Numbered from the stretch's first letter, positions 28,211 through 37,771 are shown. The stretch is 64,000 nucleotides of DNA from XYD12-FULL-36-8 sp964391015 (GCA_964391015.1 CAYMKU010000012.1:1-64000), one strand, 5' to 3'. The notes: generated from the letters alone by a model not told the origin. Made by a program: numbers and translations.

Positions 28211-29788
28211 ATGTTTAAAAGGACAGCTATTGTTGGAATGTTCATACCCGTTATGGTTGTATTATTTCTTTCCAATACTTCCTATCCTCAGTTTAACGAT
28301 TACAGTACAAAAATTGGCGTGCAATTCCATGGTCTTTTACCTGACACAGAATTTGAAAAAGAATTAAAGGTGTCTTCGGCTGATTTCAAATTTTCATATC
28401 TCGGAAGAGCGTTTCTTAAAGTTGAATTGATTAAACAGTTTATTGAATCAGAAATTGGAGTTGGATATGGGTCTTTATCAGGCGTTGATTTTACTAATGC
28501 CGAATATAAAGCAGAGCTTATTCCATTAGATTTGAAATTTATTCTGAGTCCTTTCAATTTTAAGTCCTTTAATCCCTATGGTTACGCTGGGATTGGTGTA
28601 TTACACTACAATATAAAAACACTTCCTAAATCAGTTTCACCCAACATAACAGATTTAAAAGTTTCTGAATGGAGCCCTTTTACTCCAATCGGCGGTGGAT
28701 TAGAAATAAGATTAACGGATAATTTCTTGCTGGATTTAAGTGGTGGGTACACATTTGCATTCACAGACAATCTGAATTACTACAATAATCTAGATGTTTA
28801 TCCTGGTGTATCCACAACTAATGATGGTTATTTCGATGCAGGATTAGGATTAACTTTCGTTGGTGGTAGCGGAAACTCTGATAAAGACTTAGATGGCCTA
28901 ATAAAGAAACTAGAAAAAGAAATTGGTACAGACCCTGAAAATCCTGATACGGATGCGGATGGATTAAACGATGGTGATGAAGTAAATACATATAATTCTA
29001 ACCCATTAAATGCCGATACTGATGGTGATGGTCTAAAAGATGGGGAAGAAACAAATAAATATAAAACAAGCCCGATTCTTGCCGATACAGATGGCGATGG
29101 TTTGAATGATGGTGCTGAAGTTAATCTCTATAAAACAAATCCTACTAAAGCCGACAGCGACCAAGATGGATTGAATGATAATGAAGAAAATGTTAAATAT
29201 AAATCTGATCCGAACAAAGCAGATACTGACGGAGATGGATTAAACGATGGAGATGAAGTTTCTAAATATAAAACCGACCTTCTTAAGATTGATACAGACA
29301 GTGATGGATTATATGATGGTGAAGAAATACTAAAATATAAAACTGATCCATTGAAAAAAGATACGGACGGTGGAACTATTGATGATTTAACTGAATTGAC
29401 TAGAGGAACAAATCCTCTTGATCCTGAAGATGATGTTGTGAAAATTGGAGTCCCAATTGTTTTAGAAGGTGTAAACTTTGAATCTGGAAAAGCCGAAATA
29501 ACACCTGAATCTTCACGAATCCTTAGAACCGCACTTAAAACATTAACGACATATTCTGATATTCAAGTTGAGATTAGCGGACATACTGATAATGCAGGGA
29601 GTAAAAAATCTAATACAAAACTTTCACAAAGACGAGCAGATTCGGTTCGTGATTGGTTAATTGAAAGAGGAATTGATCCCTCCAGAATAGTAGCTAAGGG
29701 CTATGGTCCAGATGTTCCACTCGTACCAAATGATTCTCCAGAAAATAAACGAAAAAACCGAAGGATAGAATTTAAAAGAATAAAGTAA
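28211..29788 (+). CDS. OmpA-family protein with thrombospondin type-3 repeats, paralogue
   Basis: The 525-aa product has the same plan as its upstream neighbour: signal peptide (about 1-26), beta-barrel-like domain, six 23-aa TSP3 units plus a degenerate one, and an OmpA C-terminal domain (ISGHTDNAG, LSQRRADSVRDWL, GYGPDVP). The two proteins align end to end but differ clearly in the barrel and in many repeat positions. The TSP3 units here are more diverged from each other than in the first gene. It ends in its own terminator at 29801. The tandem pair is a local duplication. Confidence 0.92.
   Translation: MFKRTAIVGMFIPVMVVLFLSNTSYPQFNDYSTKIGVQFHGLLPDTEFEKELKVSSADFKFSYLGRAFLKVELIKQFIESEIGVGYGSLSGVDFTNAEYKAELIPLDLKFILSPFNFKSFNPYGYAGIGVLHYNIKTLPKSVSPNITDLKVSEWSPFTPIGGGLEIRLTDNFLLDLSGGYTFAFTDNLNYYNNLDVYPGVSTTNDGYFDAGLGLTFVGGSGNSDKDLDGLIKKLEKEIGTDPENPDTDADGLNDGDEVNTYNSNPLNADTDGDGLKDGEETNKYKTSPILADTDGDGLNDGAEVNLYKTNPTKADSDQDGLNDNEENVKYKSDPNKADTDGDGLNDGDEVSKYKTDLLKIDTDSDGLYDGEEILKYKTDPLKKDTDGGTIDDLTELTRGTNPLDPEDDVVKIGVPIVLEGVNFESGKAEITPESSRILRTALKTLTTYSDIQVEISGHTDNAGSKKSNTKLSQRRADSVRDWLIERGIDPSRIVAKGYGPDVPLVPNDSPENKRKNRRIEFKRIK
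28946..29359 (+). repeat. Six in-frame 69-bp repeats encoding TSP3 units (second OmpA gene)
   Basis: Six units of exactly 69 bp begin at the GATACGGATGC codons at 28946. They keep the period and frame of the array in the upstream paralogue but are more divergent from unit to unit. Confidence 0.8.
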
Positions 29789-29800
29789 TCTAAATATGAA

Positions 29801-29835
29801 TGTGCCTTTACAAAAATGTAAAGGCACATTTGTTT
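29801..29835 (+). terminator. Rho-independent terminator after the second OmpA gene
   Basis: A perfect 12-bp stem TGTGCCTTTACA/TGTAAAGGCACA (29801-29812/29817-29828) with an AAAA loop is followed by a T-rich tail TTTGTTTT. Confidence 0.88.
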
Positions 29836-29892
29836 TCATTTCTATTTACTAAAATATTAAGTTACATTATAGAACCCTCGATAGGAAATTTC

Positions 29893-29988
29893 TCAAAACT
29901 GTTCAACATCTTTGTGTTTATCAACAACAATAGACCGAAACAGAACCAGCAGGAAAATTATACACGCAAATATTACTAAATATTCCAT
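29893..29988 (-). CDS. Possible 31-aa single-helix membrane peptide
   Basis: This very small ORF begins at the ATG at 29988 with an AGGAG ribosome site 9 nt upstream. It encodes a Met-Glu start, one hydrophobic helix (YLVIFACIIFLLVLF) and a charged tail (RSIVVDKHKDVEQF). Single-helix subunits of this size exist in larger membrane complexes, but I see no partner here. The good ribosome site and coherent helix are the only evidence. The rest of the 29836-30263 gap shows no ORF I can support. Confidence 0.4.
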   Translation of the reverse strand: MEYLVIFACIIFLLVLFRSIVVDKHKDVEQF

Positions 29989-30263
29989 TTCTACCATCTC
30001 CTAAAGCATTTAACATCAACATTTCATCTCAGTTTCAAATATATCTTACAATACATATCAGAATTAAAAAATTAACAATCCCACTCAAGCTAGATGGCTC
30101 AACATCCATACCATTTTTATTCTTAAAGTCTGTTTCAGATTGAAATAAATCGTAAAGTAAATAACTCATCCTCTGTCAATTTTTTCATATCGTGCGGGCT
30201 GCTGATACTCATCAAACTGACAACAAGGATGAGCCATTAAAAGGAGGGTATTCCGAAATAACT

Positions 30264-30518
30264 TCACTTTCCTGGATTGTAAACAATTTGTCTAATAGTT
30301 TCAAACTGCAAATAGGGGTAATCTTTCCTAAGCTCATCAATTGCATCGCTCGCACTAATTCGTGTTGCTCTCATTGATTTAAATCTTTTTCTTATAAAAT
30401 GATCTCTAGCAGCATTTTGATTTATGAACCCTCTACTGTTCAATAAATCATAGATATCATCAGAAATAAGATCATTAAGAGGGTTCTCAAGTTCTTTATA
30501 TCTTAGCAAGTTACTCAT
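30264..30518 (-). CDS. Small hypothetical protein, 84 aa
   Basis: I do not recognise the family. The 84-aa product is soluble and probably all-helical, with a basic middle (HFIRKRFKSMRATRISASDA) and an end LRKDYPYLQFETIRQIVY that looks like a small DNA-binding or helix-turn-helix-like fold. A strong GGAGG site lies 5 nt before the ATG, so it is very likely expressed. It is upstream in the opposite sense of nothing obvious: the LuxR-type regulator ends 170 bp away on the same strand and would be transcribed toward it. Confidence 0.65.
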   Translation of the reverse strand: MSNLLRYKELENPLNDLISDDIYDLLNSRGFINQNAARDHFIRKRFKSMRATRISASDAIDELRKDYPYLQFETIRQIVYNPGK

Positions 30519-30688
30519 TTTGACCTCCGGTTTTAATTTTTCGACAGCATTAAAACTTGAACTTATTCCAAAGGTTAAATAAAATTATTTTAATTTGCAG
30601 TCAACTACATAGATATGCGGTTTTGAAATAATTATTTTTATTCGATTGGATAATCAGACACAATCATGCGGGTTAAATATGTTTAAGA

Positions 30689-31327
30689 TCAAATGAGCTT
30701 TTTTCTTATTGCCTTTGCTACCGCTTCTGATTGCGAGTGTACTTGAAGTTTTTTGTAGATATTCCTAATGTGGTGGCGTACAGTATCTACACTAATGAAA
30801 AGTTCATCTGCAATTTCCTGATAGTTGCTCCCATTTGCTAAACTGTGCAAGACTTCTTTTTCTCTATTGCCAAGATTATACTGCGACTCTACTACATTTC
30901 CATCTTTGTAATTCTGAAATGAAGTAATAACCTGGCGCGCAATTCTAGAGCTCATAGGAGAGCCACCCTCGTAAACTTCTTTTATTGCATCTAAAAGTCG
31001 TGCAGGCGGAGTTTTTTTTACAAGATACCCATATGCACCGGCACAAAGTGCATCATAAACAATTTCACTTTCTTCATAAATTGTCAACATTAAAATATTA
31101 ATATCAGGATTGATTTGTTTTGCTTTTTTAACACCCTCTATCCCATTCATACCAGGTAAACCTATATCCATCAATACAACATCAACTCTTAGTGATTCAA
31201 GGTCGGTCAGAAACGATTCACAATCTGGGTAAGATCCTTTACAGTTAAATCCTTCAGTTCCATTCACTAAAGATGAAAGTCCTTCTCGAATGGTTTTATT
31301 ATCCTCAATTATAGCAACGTTAATCAT
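30689..31327 (-). CDS. LuxR/NarL-type response regulator
   Basis: The 212-aa product has a receiver domain with Asp54 in VVLMDIGLPGMNG and a C-terminal LuxR-type helix-turn-helix (about 145-210) with LGNREKEVLHSLANG and ISVDTVRHHIRNIYKKLQVH. It is transcribed 12 nt after the propeller-domain kinase gene and is its cognate regulator. It should activate or repress target promoters as a phosphorylated dimer. Targets are unknown. Confidence 0.95.
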   Translation of the reverse strand: MINVAIIEDNKTIREGLSSLVNGTEGFNCKGSYPDCESFLTDLESLRVDVVLMDIGLPGMNGIEGVKKAKQINPDINILMLTIYEESEIVYDALCAGAYGYLVKKTPPARLLDAIKEVYEGGSPMSSRIARQVITSFQNYKDGNVVESQYNLGNREKEVLHSLANGSNYQEIADELFISVDTVRHHIRNIYKKLQVHSQSEAVAKAIRKKLI

Positions 31328-31339
31328 ATCATTAACTTT

Positions 31340-34300
31340 TTAATTAGATTGAAAATTTCTATTAAAAATACTCGGGCTTTTTATTTTTCCAATGAATATA
31401 ATAGTTGTCCCCTTCCCCATGACTGAATTTAGTTTTAATTTGCCACCTAATAATTTTGAACGGGACTCCATATTCCTAATACCATTTCCATATTTTAAAT
31501 TTTCAACTTCAAGTCCAATTCCATCATCACATAATGTCAACTCTATAATATTATTCCTAACGTTTACTCCCAAGATTATCTTTTTACAATTGCTGTGTTT
31601 TATTGCGTTATTAATTCCTTCTTTAAAGATTAAGTAGAGATTTTGTCTGTAATCCATCGGTAGTCGCAGTTCATTTAATTTGTCGAGATTAATAATTTTA
31701 AATGATATTCCAAGAGAATGAAGAAGATCGCTGTAAGAATCTTTTAATCTTACTAAAAGATCACGAAGTGAATCTCGCTTGGGATTGACAAACCAAACAA
31801 TATCACTCATATTATCAATTAGCTGCCTTGCTACTTCACTAATGTTTTTTAATTTACTTTGAACATTAAAATTTGAATTTAAACTTGCATCTTTATCAGC
31901 CAGTTCACTTAAAATTGATATCTCAGTTAATCCCGAACCTATATTATCATGAAGATCTGCAGCAAGTTTTGTCTTTAATTTTTCAATTGCCAATTCATTT
32001 CTTACTCGCATAGTACCCATATAATATATACCTGCACTTATCAGAGTTACCGATAAAGCAATGAACCACCAAGTTCGCCAGAATGGAGGAGTTATCGTAA
32101 TAAAGATTTTAACCTCATTTGGATTCCATATTCCATCTTGATTTGCTCCTTTGACTTTAAATATATACTCTCCTGGAGGAAGATTAGTATAACTTGCAAT
32201 ACGATATTTAGCATCTGTGCTTGTCCAATTTTCATCAAAACCTTCGAGCATATAACTATATGAGTTATCATATGGATCTGAATAAGCAAGAGCCGCAAAC
32301 TCGAATGATATAAAATTCTCATGATACATTAGAATGAGTTTTTCGACTTCACCCTTTACGAAATGATTGGCAACTTTAATCGCGGTTATCACCACAGGTG
32401 GAATGAAGGAATTGTCTCGGACAAGATTTGGAAAAAAACGATTTAATCCATTAATGCCACCAAAAAACATTTCTCCATTACCTGCTTTAAAATATGCTCC
32501 TCCGCTAAATTCAAGACTCTGTACTCCATCTTGAAGATCATAATGTCTGGTGCTTCCTGTTTCATAAGAAAATCTATAAATACCATTACTTGTGCTCAAC
32601 CAGAGATTTTTCTGTTCATCTTCAAGTATCCCATATATTACATCTGCTTGTATATCTGCTTGACTATTATAACTTATAAATTTTTTCCTATCTCGATCAA
32701 ATTTGATAAGTCCACTACCAGATGTCCCAATCCAAAAAGACCCAGATCTATCTTCGTAAAGACATAAGACCTTGTCATTTTGCAAACTAAAAGGATTGGT
32801 TGGGTCATTACGAAATCTTTCAAAATTTTTATTATTTCTATCGAATCGGTTCAAACCTCCACCAAATGTACCCACCCACAAATTATTTTGTCTATCCTTA
32901 TAAATTGTATAAACACGGTTATCGCTTATACTTGTAGAATCATTTGGATCAAATTTATATTTGATAAAATGTGGAGTGGAGCTGGGATGCTCATTCAAGC
33001 TCATTACATTCAATCCACCACCAAAAACAGCTATCCACATTATTGAATTAGAGTCAATAAAAATCTTTTGAACCTGATTTCCACCTACACTGGTCGAATC
33101 AAAACTTGAATGAATGAATGAGTAAAACACACCGGTATGCCTATCAAATTTATTTAATCCGCCAGCGTATGTTCCAATCCACAAATTTCCAGACTTATCC
33201 TCAACTATGGCCCTTACATGATTATTACTGATGGAATGGGAATTGCCAGAAATATTTTTATAAGATGTAAAAATTTTTCTTTTCTCATCGTAGCGATTTA
33301 ATCCTCCACGATATGTTCCGATCCACAAAATTTCTTCTTTATCTTTAAGTATTGACCAAACAACATCATCATTCAAACTCGAAGCAGCCGTAGGATTAGG
33401 TTTGACTATATCAAATTTGATATTTTTTCTTTCTAATCGGCTTATTCCTTCACCAAGGTGCGTACCAACCCAAATAATACCGGATCTATCTTTACAAAGA
33501 GAAATAATGTCATTGTCAGCTATTGTATTTTCATCAAGATTATTATGCATGAAGCTAATTAAAGAGTTGCTTTGAACATTTAACCTATAAAGCCCATCTC
33601 CAAAGGTTCCTATCCACAGAAATCCCGAATCATCTTCCGTTACAGCCATAATTGAGTTAGTATTTTGATTAGCTCTATAATTCGCGAGAGACTTGATAGT
33701 AATAAATTTTGAAGTCTCAAATGAGTTATCTTTTGATAAATTTTCTAGTTTGATCAGACTTCCAGAATACGTACCAATCCACAATGATCCATTTTTATCA
33801 AAGAAGAGTGCTGTTATTTTGTTGTCACTCAAACTTAATTTATTTGTTGAATTACTTTGATAATGTAGAAAAGATATGGACTGACCTGAATTTTTAGAAT
33901 TTGAAGAAAATATAGCTTTATTCAGCCCTCCACCAAATGTGGCAATCCATATATTGTCCTGGTCATCAGAAATAATTTTAGTTACACGGTCAAAACTTAA
34001 GCTGTTAGGGTCCATTTTAATATTGCAAAAATTCTGAACTGAACCATCATCCTTGTTTAGTAAATATATACCTCTCCCCCAAGTTCCAATCCATATATTT
34101 CCATATTTGTCTTCAGAAATTGTGGTTATTGACTCATCACTACTCCGTGAGTACAAAAGTGGATATTCATAATAATTATCTTGTACACTTTCAATTGATT
34201 GGGACATCAGCTCAAGTTTAAATCGCTTGAATGTATCAGTTCTCCGATCAAAACAATTTATATATCCTCCGGTAGTGCCCACCCAAATGTAACCATCACT

Positions 34301-34594
34301 ATCCTCGTACAGCGCCGAGACACCATTATCCGAAATTGACAATGTGTCTAATGGATTGTTTAGATAAACTTTAAAAGTGTAACCATCAAATCTGTTTAGA
34401 CCGCTGCCTGTCCCAAACCACATAAATCCACGTCTATCTTGCAATAAGGCAAGAATTGAACTCTGAGAAAGCCCATCTTTTACTTTCAATTGTTTGATTA
34501 CATAGTCATTGTTATCATCAATTGAAAATGTTTTTTCAGGTAGAAGAGCAAGGAGTATCGTAAGGTAAAGGAATATTTTCTGTAGGGTTTTCAT
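31340..34594 (-). CDS. Two-component sensor kinase with beta-propeller sensor
   Basis: The 1084-aa product has a signal peptide-like N terminus, then about 13-14 propeller blades, each with a W-[IVF]-G-T-x-G-x-G-L pattern (for example WIGTYAGGLNKFDR), forming two seven-bladed propellers in the periplasm. A Y_Y_Y domain (about 735-810) and one membrane helix (about 822-842) follow. The kinase core is of the HisKA_3/NarX kind, with His882 in LAADLHDNIGSGLTEISIL, and a short HATPase domain. Propeller sensors of this class in Bacteroidota detect extracellular glycans, but here the partner is a separate LuxR-type regulator rather than a fused AraC domain. Ligand unknown. Confidence 0.93.
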   Translation of the reverse strand: MKTLQKIFLYLTILLALLPEKTFSIDDNNDYVIKQLKVKDGLSQSSILALLQDRRGFMWFGTGSGLNRFDGYTFKVYLNNPLDTLSISDNGVSALYEDSDGYIWVGTTGGYINCFDRRTDTFKRFKLELMSQSIESVQDNYYEYPLLYSRSSDESITTISEDKYGNIWIGTWGRGIYLLNKDDGSVQNFCNIKMDPNSLSFDRVTKIISDDQDNIWIATFGGGLNKAIFSSNSKNSGQSISFLHYQSNSTNKLSLSDNKITALFFDKNGSLWIGTYSGSLIKLENLSKDNSFETSKFITIKSLANYRANQNTNSIMAVTEDDSGFLWIGTFGDGLYRLNVQSNSLISFMHNNLDENTIADNDIISLCKDRSGIIWVGTHLGEGISRLERKNIKFDIVKPNPTAASSLNDDVVWSILKDKEEILWIGTYRGGLNRYDEKRKIFTSYKNISGNSHSISNNHVRAIVEDKSGNLWIGTYAGGLNKFDRHTGVFYSFIHSSFDSTSVGGNQVQKIFIDSNSIMWIAVFGGGLNVMSLNEHPSSTPHFIKYKFDPNDSTSISDNRVYTIYKDRQNNLWVGTFGGGLNRFDRNNKNFERFRNDPTNPFSLQNDKVLCLYEDRSGSFWIGTSGSGLIKFDRDRKKFISYNSQADIQADVIYGILEDEQKNLWLSTSNGIYRFSYETGSTRHYDLQDGVQSLEFSGGAYFKAGNGEMFFGGINGLNRFFPNLVRDNSFIPPVVITAIKVANHFVKGEVEKLILMYHENFISFEFAALAYSDPYDNSYSYMLEGFDENWTSTDAKYRIASYTNLPPGEYIFKVKGANQDGIWNPNEVKIFITITPPFWRTWWFIALSVTLISAGIYYMGTMRVRNELAIEKLKTKLAADLHDNIGSGLTEISILSELADKDASLNSNFNVQSKLKNISEVARQLIDNMSDIVWFVNPKRDSLRDLLVRLKDSYSDLLHSLGISFKIINLDKLNELRLPMDYRQNLYLIFKEGINNAIKHSNCKKIILGVNVRNNIIELTLCDDGIGLEVENLKYGNGIRNMESRSKLLGGKLKLNSVMGKGTTIIFIGKIKSPSIFNRNFQSN

Positions 34595-34796
34595 AGCAAT
34601 AAAAGTATTTTTTGCCGAAACTCATTAGTACGGTTAGTAAACACGTTTATAACAATTCTAATATTTATTTTGAAAAGATATTAATAATATTTTGGTAAAA
34701 AAACTATCTACCAAATTTCATATTGTAATTAGGCTAGAGGAGAATTTCTTGGGAGGGGATATAGTAAAAACTATATTGTGAAATTTATACTAATCT

Positions 34797-35204
34797 TTAT
34801 TTATTGGGGGTGAAACAGTTCTCGGGGAAACCTCTGTTTATGAACGCCATCTCTATAGCAATATTAAGCTCGTTGGCACTGAATGGTTTATATAAGAATC
34901 CATATGATTCTCGACTTTTAGCATCAAGTAGAGAATCATCGCTTGACAAAGCAGTAAGGTATATTATAGGTATGTCGAAGTATTGTGAGATAATTCTTGA
35001 AGCATCAATACCGGACATTTTTCCTTTTAATACGATATCCATCAATATAAGATCCGGTTTGTTTTCTCTCACTTCTAGGATTGCTTCTTCCCCTGAATTA
35101 ATTATCGATGTGATTTCATAACCGAAATTCAGAAGCATTTTTCGAATATCCATTGCAACAATGTTTTCATCTTCAACGATAAGTATTTTTGCTTTACCGC
35201 TCAT
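34797..35204 (-). CDS. Single-domain response regulator
   Basis: The 135-aa product is a bare receiver domain: KILIVEDENIVAMDI with the acidic pair, Asp56 in LILMDIVLKGKMSGIDA, the conserved Thr in YLTALSSDD and Lys in FLYKPFSANEL. There is no output domain. The KGKMSGIDA signature resembles receivers that act in multi-step relays with hybrid or PAS kinases. It lies 200 nt upstream of the propeller kinase on the same strand but is likely a separate unit. Confidence 0.9.
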   Translation of the reverse strand: MSGKAKILIVEDENIVAMDIRKMLLNFGYEITSIINSGEEAILEVRENKPDLILMDIVLKGKMSGIDASRIISQYFDIPIIYLTALSSDDSLLDAKSRESYGFLYKPFSANELNIAIEMAFINRGFPENCFTPNK

Positions 35205-35871
35205 ATCAACTTTCTCTCAATATGTATTTCATTATTTTTTCATTTGTTAAACCATCTAAATTTCTCTTCATCAAGAGATATGCCATGGATAGCAACTGAA
35301 CTGCCATTGAAATAACACTTTGTAAGTGACTGTTTCTCGAAAAGATTCACATTGAGCAGTATAGCAAAATTCTATTATTTACTTTATTACTTGTAAAACA
35401 AGAATATGAGTTAATAGTAATTGTAATCTCTAGCGTATGCAGAGATAATGAAATCGTGCAGGCAACAAAACGTAAAAAAATGGAAGAAAAATTAGAAGAT
35501 TAAAGAGATTAAATAGACGAGAAGAAATACTGTTATTATCGGAAGTCCGGGCCCAAGTCTGCCTTTTTCGATAGATGCTTTTTCTCCACATTCCTCGAAA
35601 TAATTACAATTAATGCACTCGCTGTAATTTTTGCAGATTTCCATAATCATTTTGAAATTAAATCAAAGATGGCAAAAAGTTTTGATTTTTTCAAGAAATA
35701 ATTGACTTTTTTTAAGTAAAATAATTGGAAATAGCAAACCTTTATTTATATCAACTAAATTTTTTAGAACTAAAATTTAATCTTGTATTGGTGGGTTTTT
35801 GACATCTGGATGAAAGTAAATAAAAATTCATATTTTAGCATCACAAGATATTTACAATTTAAGGGAATTAG
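35205..35871. other. Intergenic gap with one small ORF
   Basis: This 667-bp gap separates the receiver gene from rfbA. Apart from the 52-aa ORF at 35492-35650 I see no coding frame, no strong hairpin and no repeat. It must carry the promoter of the receiver gene and the one that drives the polysaccharide genes. Confidence 0.6.
35492..35650 (-). CDS. Small Cys-rich membrane-anchored protein, 52 aa
   Basis: The ORF encodes four cysteines in a C-x6-C-x2-C-x6-C pattern (residues 6, 13, 16 and 23), as in small metal-binding domains. A short charged linker with RLGPGLP follows, and then a C-terminal hydrophobic helix (IITVFLLVYLISLIF). The order Cys cluster then tail anchor is coherent and unlikely by chance. 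Start codons at 35650 or 35644 are possible, and neither has a strong ribosome site. Function unknown; a zinc ribbon or iron-sulfur-binding tail-anchored protein is conceivable. Confidence 0.5.
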   Translation of the reverse strand: MIMEICKNYSECINCNYFEECGEKASIEKGRLGPGLPIITVFLLVYLISLIF

Positions 35872-36735
35872 ATGAAAGGAATTATTCTCGCTGGTGGCTC
35901 TGGAACACGACTTTATCCAATTACTCAAGCAATAAGTAAACAACTAATGCCCATATACGACAAGCCTATGATATACTATCCGTTGTCGGTTTTAATGATG
36001 TCCAGCATACGTGAGATACTTATTATCTCCACACCAAATGACCTGCCGATGTTTAAGAAACTTCTTGGCAATGGCAATCAATTTGGCTGCAAGTTCTGTT
36101 ACAAAGAGCAATTTGAACCCAAGGGATTAGCGCAGGCATTTACATTAGGTGAAGATTTTATTGGTACAGACAAAGTTGCATTGATACTTGGAGACAACAT
36201 TTTTTATGGTAATGAATTACAGCAGCAACTTCAGACCTCAAAAGATCCTGTTGGAGCAAAAATATTTGCATATCAAGTTTCAGATCCTGAAAGATATGGT
36301 GTTGTCGCTTTCGATTCTGATTACAATGTATTATCGATTGAGGAAAAACCGCAAAAACCAAAATCTAATTATGCGGTTCCTGGATTGTATTTTTATGATA
36401 ATAATGTTGTAAAGATTGCACGTGAATTGAGACCATCTAAACGAGGTGAATATGAGATCACTGATGTGAATCTTGTTTATCTGAAAATGCAAAAATTAAA
36501 GGTGACAGTACTTGGTCGTGGAACAGCTTGGCTTGATACAGGAACATTTGATTCACTAGTACAGGCAAGTCAGTTTATACAAGTAATTGAACAACGACAG
36601 GGGCTAAAGATTGGCTGTATTGAAGAAATAGCTTTTCGAATGGGATTTATTACAAAAGAAAATTTATTGACTTTAAGCAAACCACTAAAAAAGAGTGGTT
36701 ATGGTGAGTACCTTCATAAAATTGCAACTGATTAA
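35872..36735 (+). CDS. rfbA: Glucose-1-phosphate thymidylyltransferase
   Basis: RfbA makes dTDP-glucose from dTTP and glucose-1-phosphate, the first step to dTDP-deoxysugars. The 287-aa product has the nucleotidyltransferase signature GIILAGGSGTRLYPITQAIS, the metal site LILGDNIFYG and the sugar site ERYGVVAF, and full family length. It opens a run of sugar genes and is followed 25 nt later by an SDR epimerase. No rfbB, rfbC or rfbD follow, so the rest of that pathway must be encoded elsewhere or the dTDP-glucose is used differently. Confidence 0.96.
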   Translation: MKGIILAGGSGTRLYPITQAISKQLMPIYDKPMIYYPLSVLMMSSIREILIISTPNDLPMFKKLLGNGNQFGCKFCYKEQFEPKGLAQAFTLGEDFIGTDKVALILGDNIFYGNELQQQLQTSKDPVGAKIFAYQVSDPERYGVVAFDSDYNVLSIEEKPQKPKSNYAVPGLYFYDNNVVKIARELRPSKRGEYEITDVNLVYLKMQKLKVTVLGRGTAWLDTGTFDSLVQASQFIQVIEQRQGLKIGCIEEIAFRMGFITKENLLTLSKPLKKSGYGEYLHKIATD

Positions 36736-36760
36736 AAATTAATAATCATTTAGGTGATTC

Positions 36761-37771
36761 TTGTATAACTTCGAAAATTTTAAGAGCCAAAATATTCTTA
36801 TTACCGGCGGAGCAGGTTTTATTGGTTCAAACTTAGCAATTAAACTTGTTGAATTGGGAGCAAATGTAACGATCATCGATAGCTTAATTCCTGAATATGG
36901 CGGTAACCTTTTTAATCTTGAAACAATAAGAGACAAGTTAAAGCTAAATATCTCTGATGTTCGAGACGAACATTCGATGAAATACTTAGTCAAAGATCAG
37001 GATTATTTGTTTAATCTTGCTGGACAGACAAGTCATTTGGACTCAATGAATAATCCTTTTGCTGATCTTGAAATTAATGCACGTGCACAACTATCTATAC
37101 TAGAAGCATGCCGAAGATATAACACTGGAATAAAAATAGTATTTGCAAGTACAAGACAAATTTATGGTAAACCTAATTATCTGCCTGTTGATGAAAATCA
37201 TCAGCTACACCCTGTTGATATTAATGGTATCAACAAAATGGCTGGTGAATGGTATCATCTTGTTTATAATAATGTTTACAATATTAGGTCAGTTGTGCTT
37301 CGTCTAACAAATACTTATGGGCCGAGAATGAGAGTTAAAGATGCTAGGCAGACGTTTTTAGGTATTTGGATAAAAAATTTGATTGCGGGTAATAAAATTT
37401 TAGTCTTTGGCGATGGAAAACAAATAAGAGATTTTAATTATGTGGATGATGTAGTGAATGCACTCCTCCTCTCGGCATTGTCTGATAAAGTAAATGGAAT
37501 GATTTTCAATTTGGGTGCAGATGACCCAATTAATTTAGAAGAGACTGCTAAATTATTAATTAGATTTTCCAAAAATGCTAAGTATGAAATGATTCCTTTT
37601 CCTGCAGATAGAAAATCAATAGACATCGGTGATTATTATGCCGACTTTAGAAAGATCAAAACAGAACTTGGTTGGGAACCAAAAACTTTTTTGAAGGATG
37701 GAATACAACTCACCGTCGCTTACTACGAAAAATTCCACAATAAATATTGGAACGATTCAGACAATGAGTGA
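36761..37771 (+). CDS. NAD-dependent epimerase/dehydratase (extended SDR) with altered active site
   Basis: The product is 336 aa with a TTG start; AGGTGA lies 5 nt upstream and no in-frame ATG occurs before the Rossmann motif GGAGFIG (residues 16-22). It belongs to the extended SDR family of nucleotide-sugar epimerases and dehydratases: NLAGQTSHL, FASTRQIYG, LRLTNTYGPRM and RDFNYVDDVV are all present. The catalytic YxxxK motif is changed: the segment reads VDINGINKMAGEWYH, so Asn155 stands where Tyr is expected, with Lys159 kept. Activity is probably altered, and substrate is unknown. It overlaps the DegT aminotransferase gene by 8 nt. Confidence 0.85.
   Translation: MYNFENFKSQNILITGGAGFIGSNLAIKLVELGANVTIIDSLIPEYGGNLFNLETIRDKLKLNISDVRDEHSMKYLVKDQDYLFNLAGQTSHLDSMNNPFADLEINARAQLSILEACRRYNTGIKIVFASTRQIYGKPNYLPVDENHQLHPVDINGINKMAGEWYHLVYNNVYNIRSVVLRLTNTYGPRMRVKDARQTFLGIWIKNLIAGNKILVFGDGKQIRDFNYVDDVVNALLLSALSDKVNGMIFNLGADDPINLEETAKLLIRFSKNAKYEMIPFPADRKSIDIGDYYADFRKIKTELGWEPKTFLKDGIQLTVAYYEKFHNKYWNDSDNE

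Noticed and set aside
27290..29359. Regular direct repeats that could look like a CRISPR array
   Set aside because: The 69-bp units are contiguous, have no spacers and are in frame with an OmpA protein.
37698..37763. N-terminal extension of the aminotransferase
   Set aside because: It lies inside the epimerase gene and is unlike the family N terminus; the ATG at 37764 fits better.
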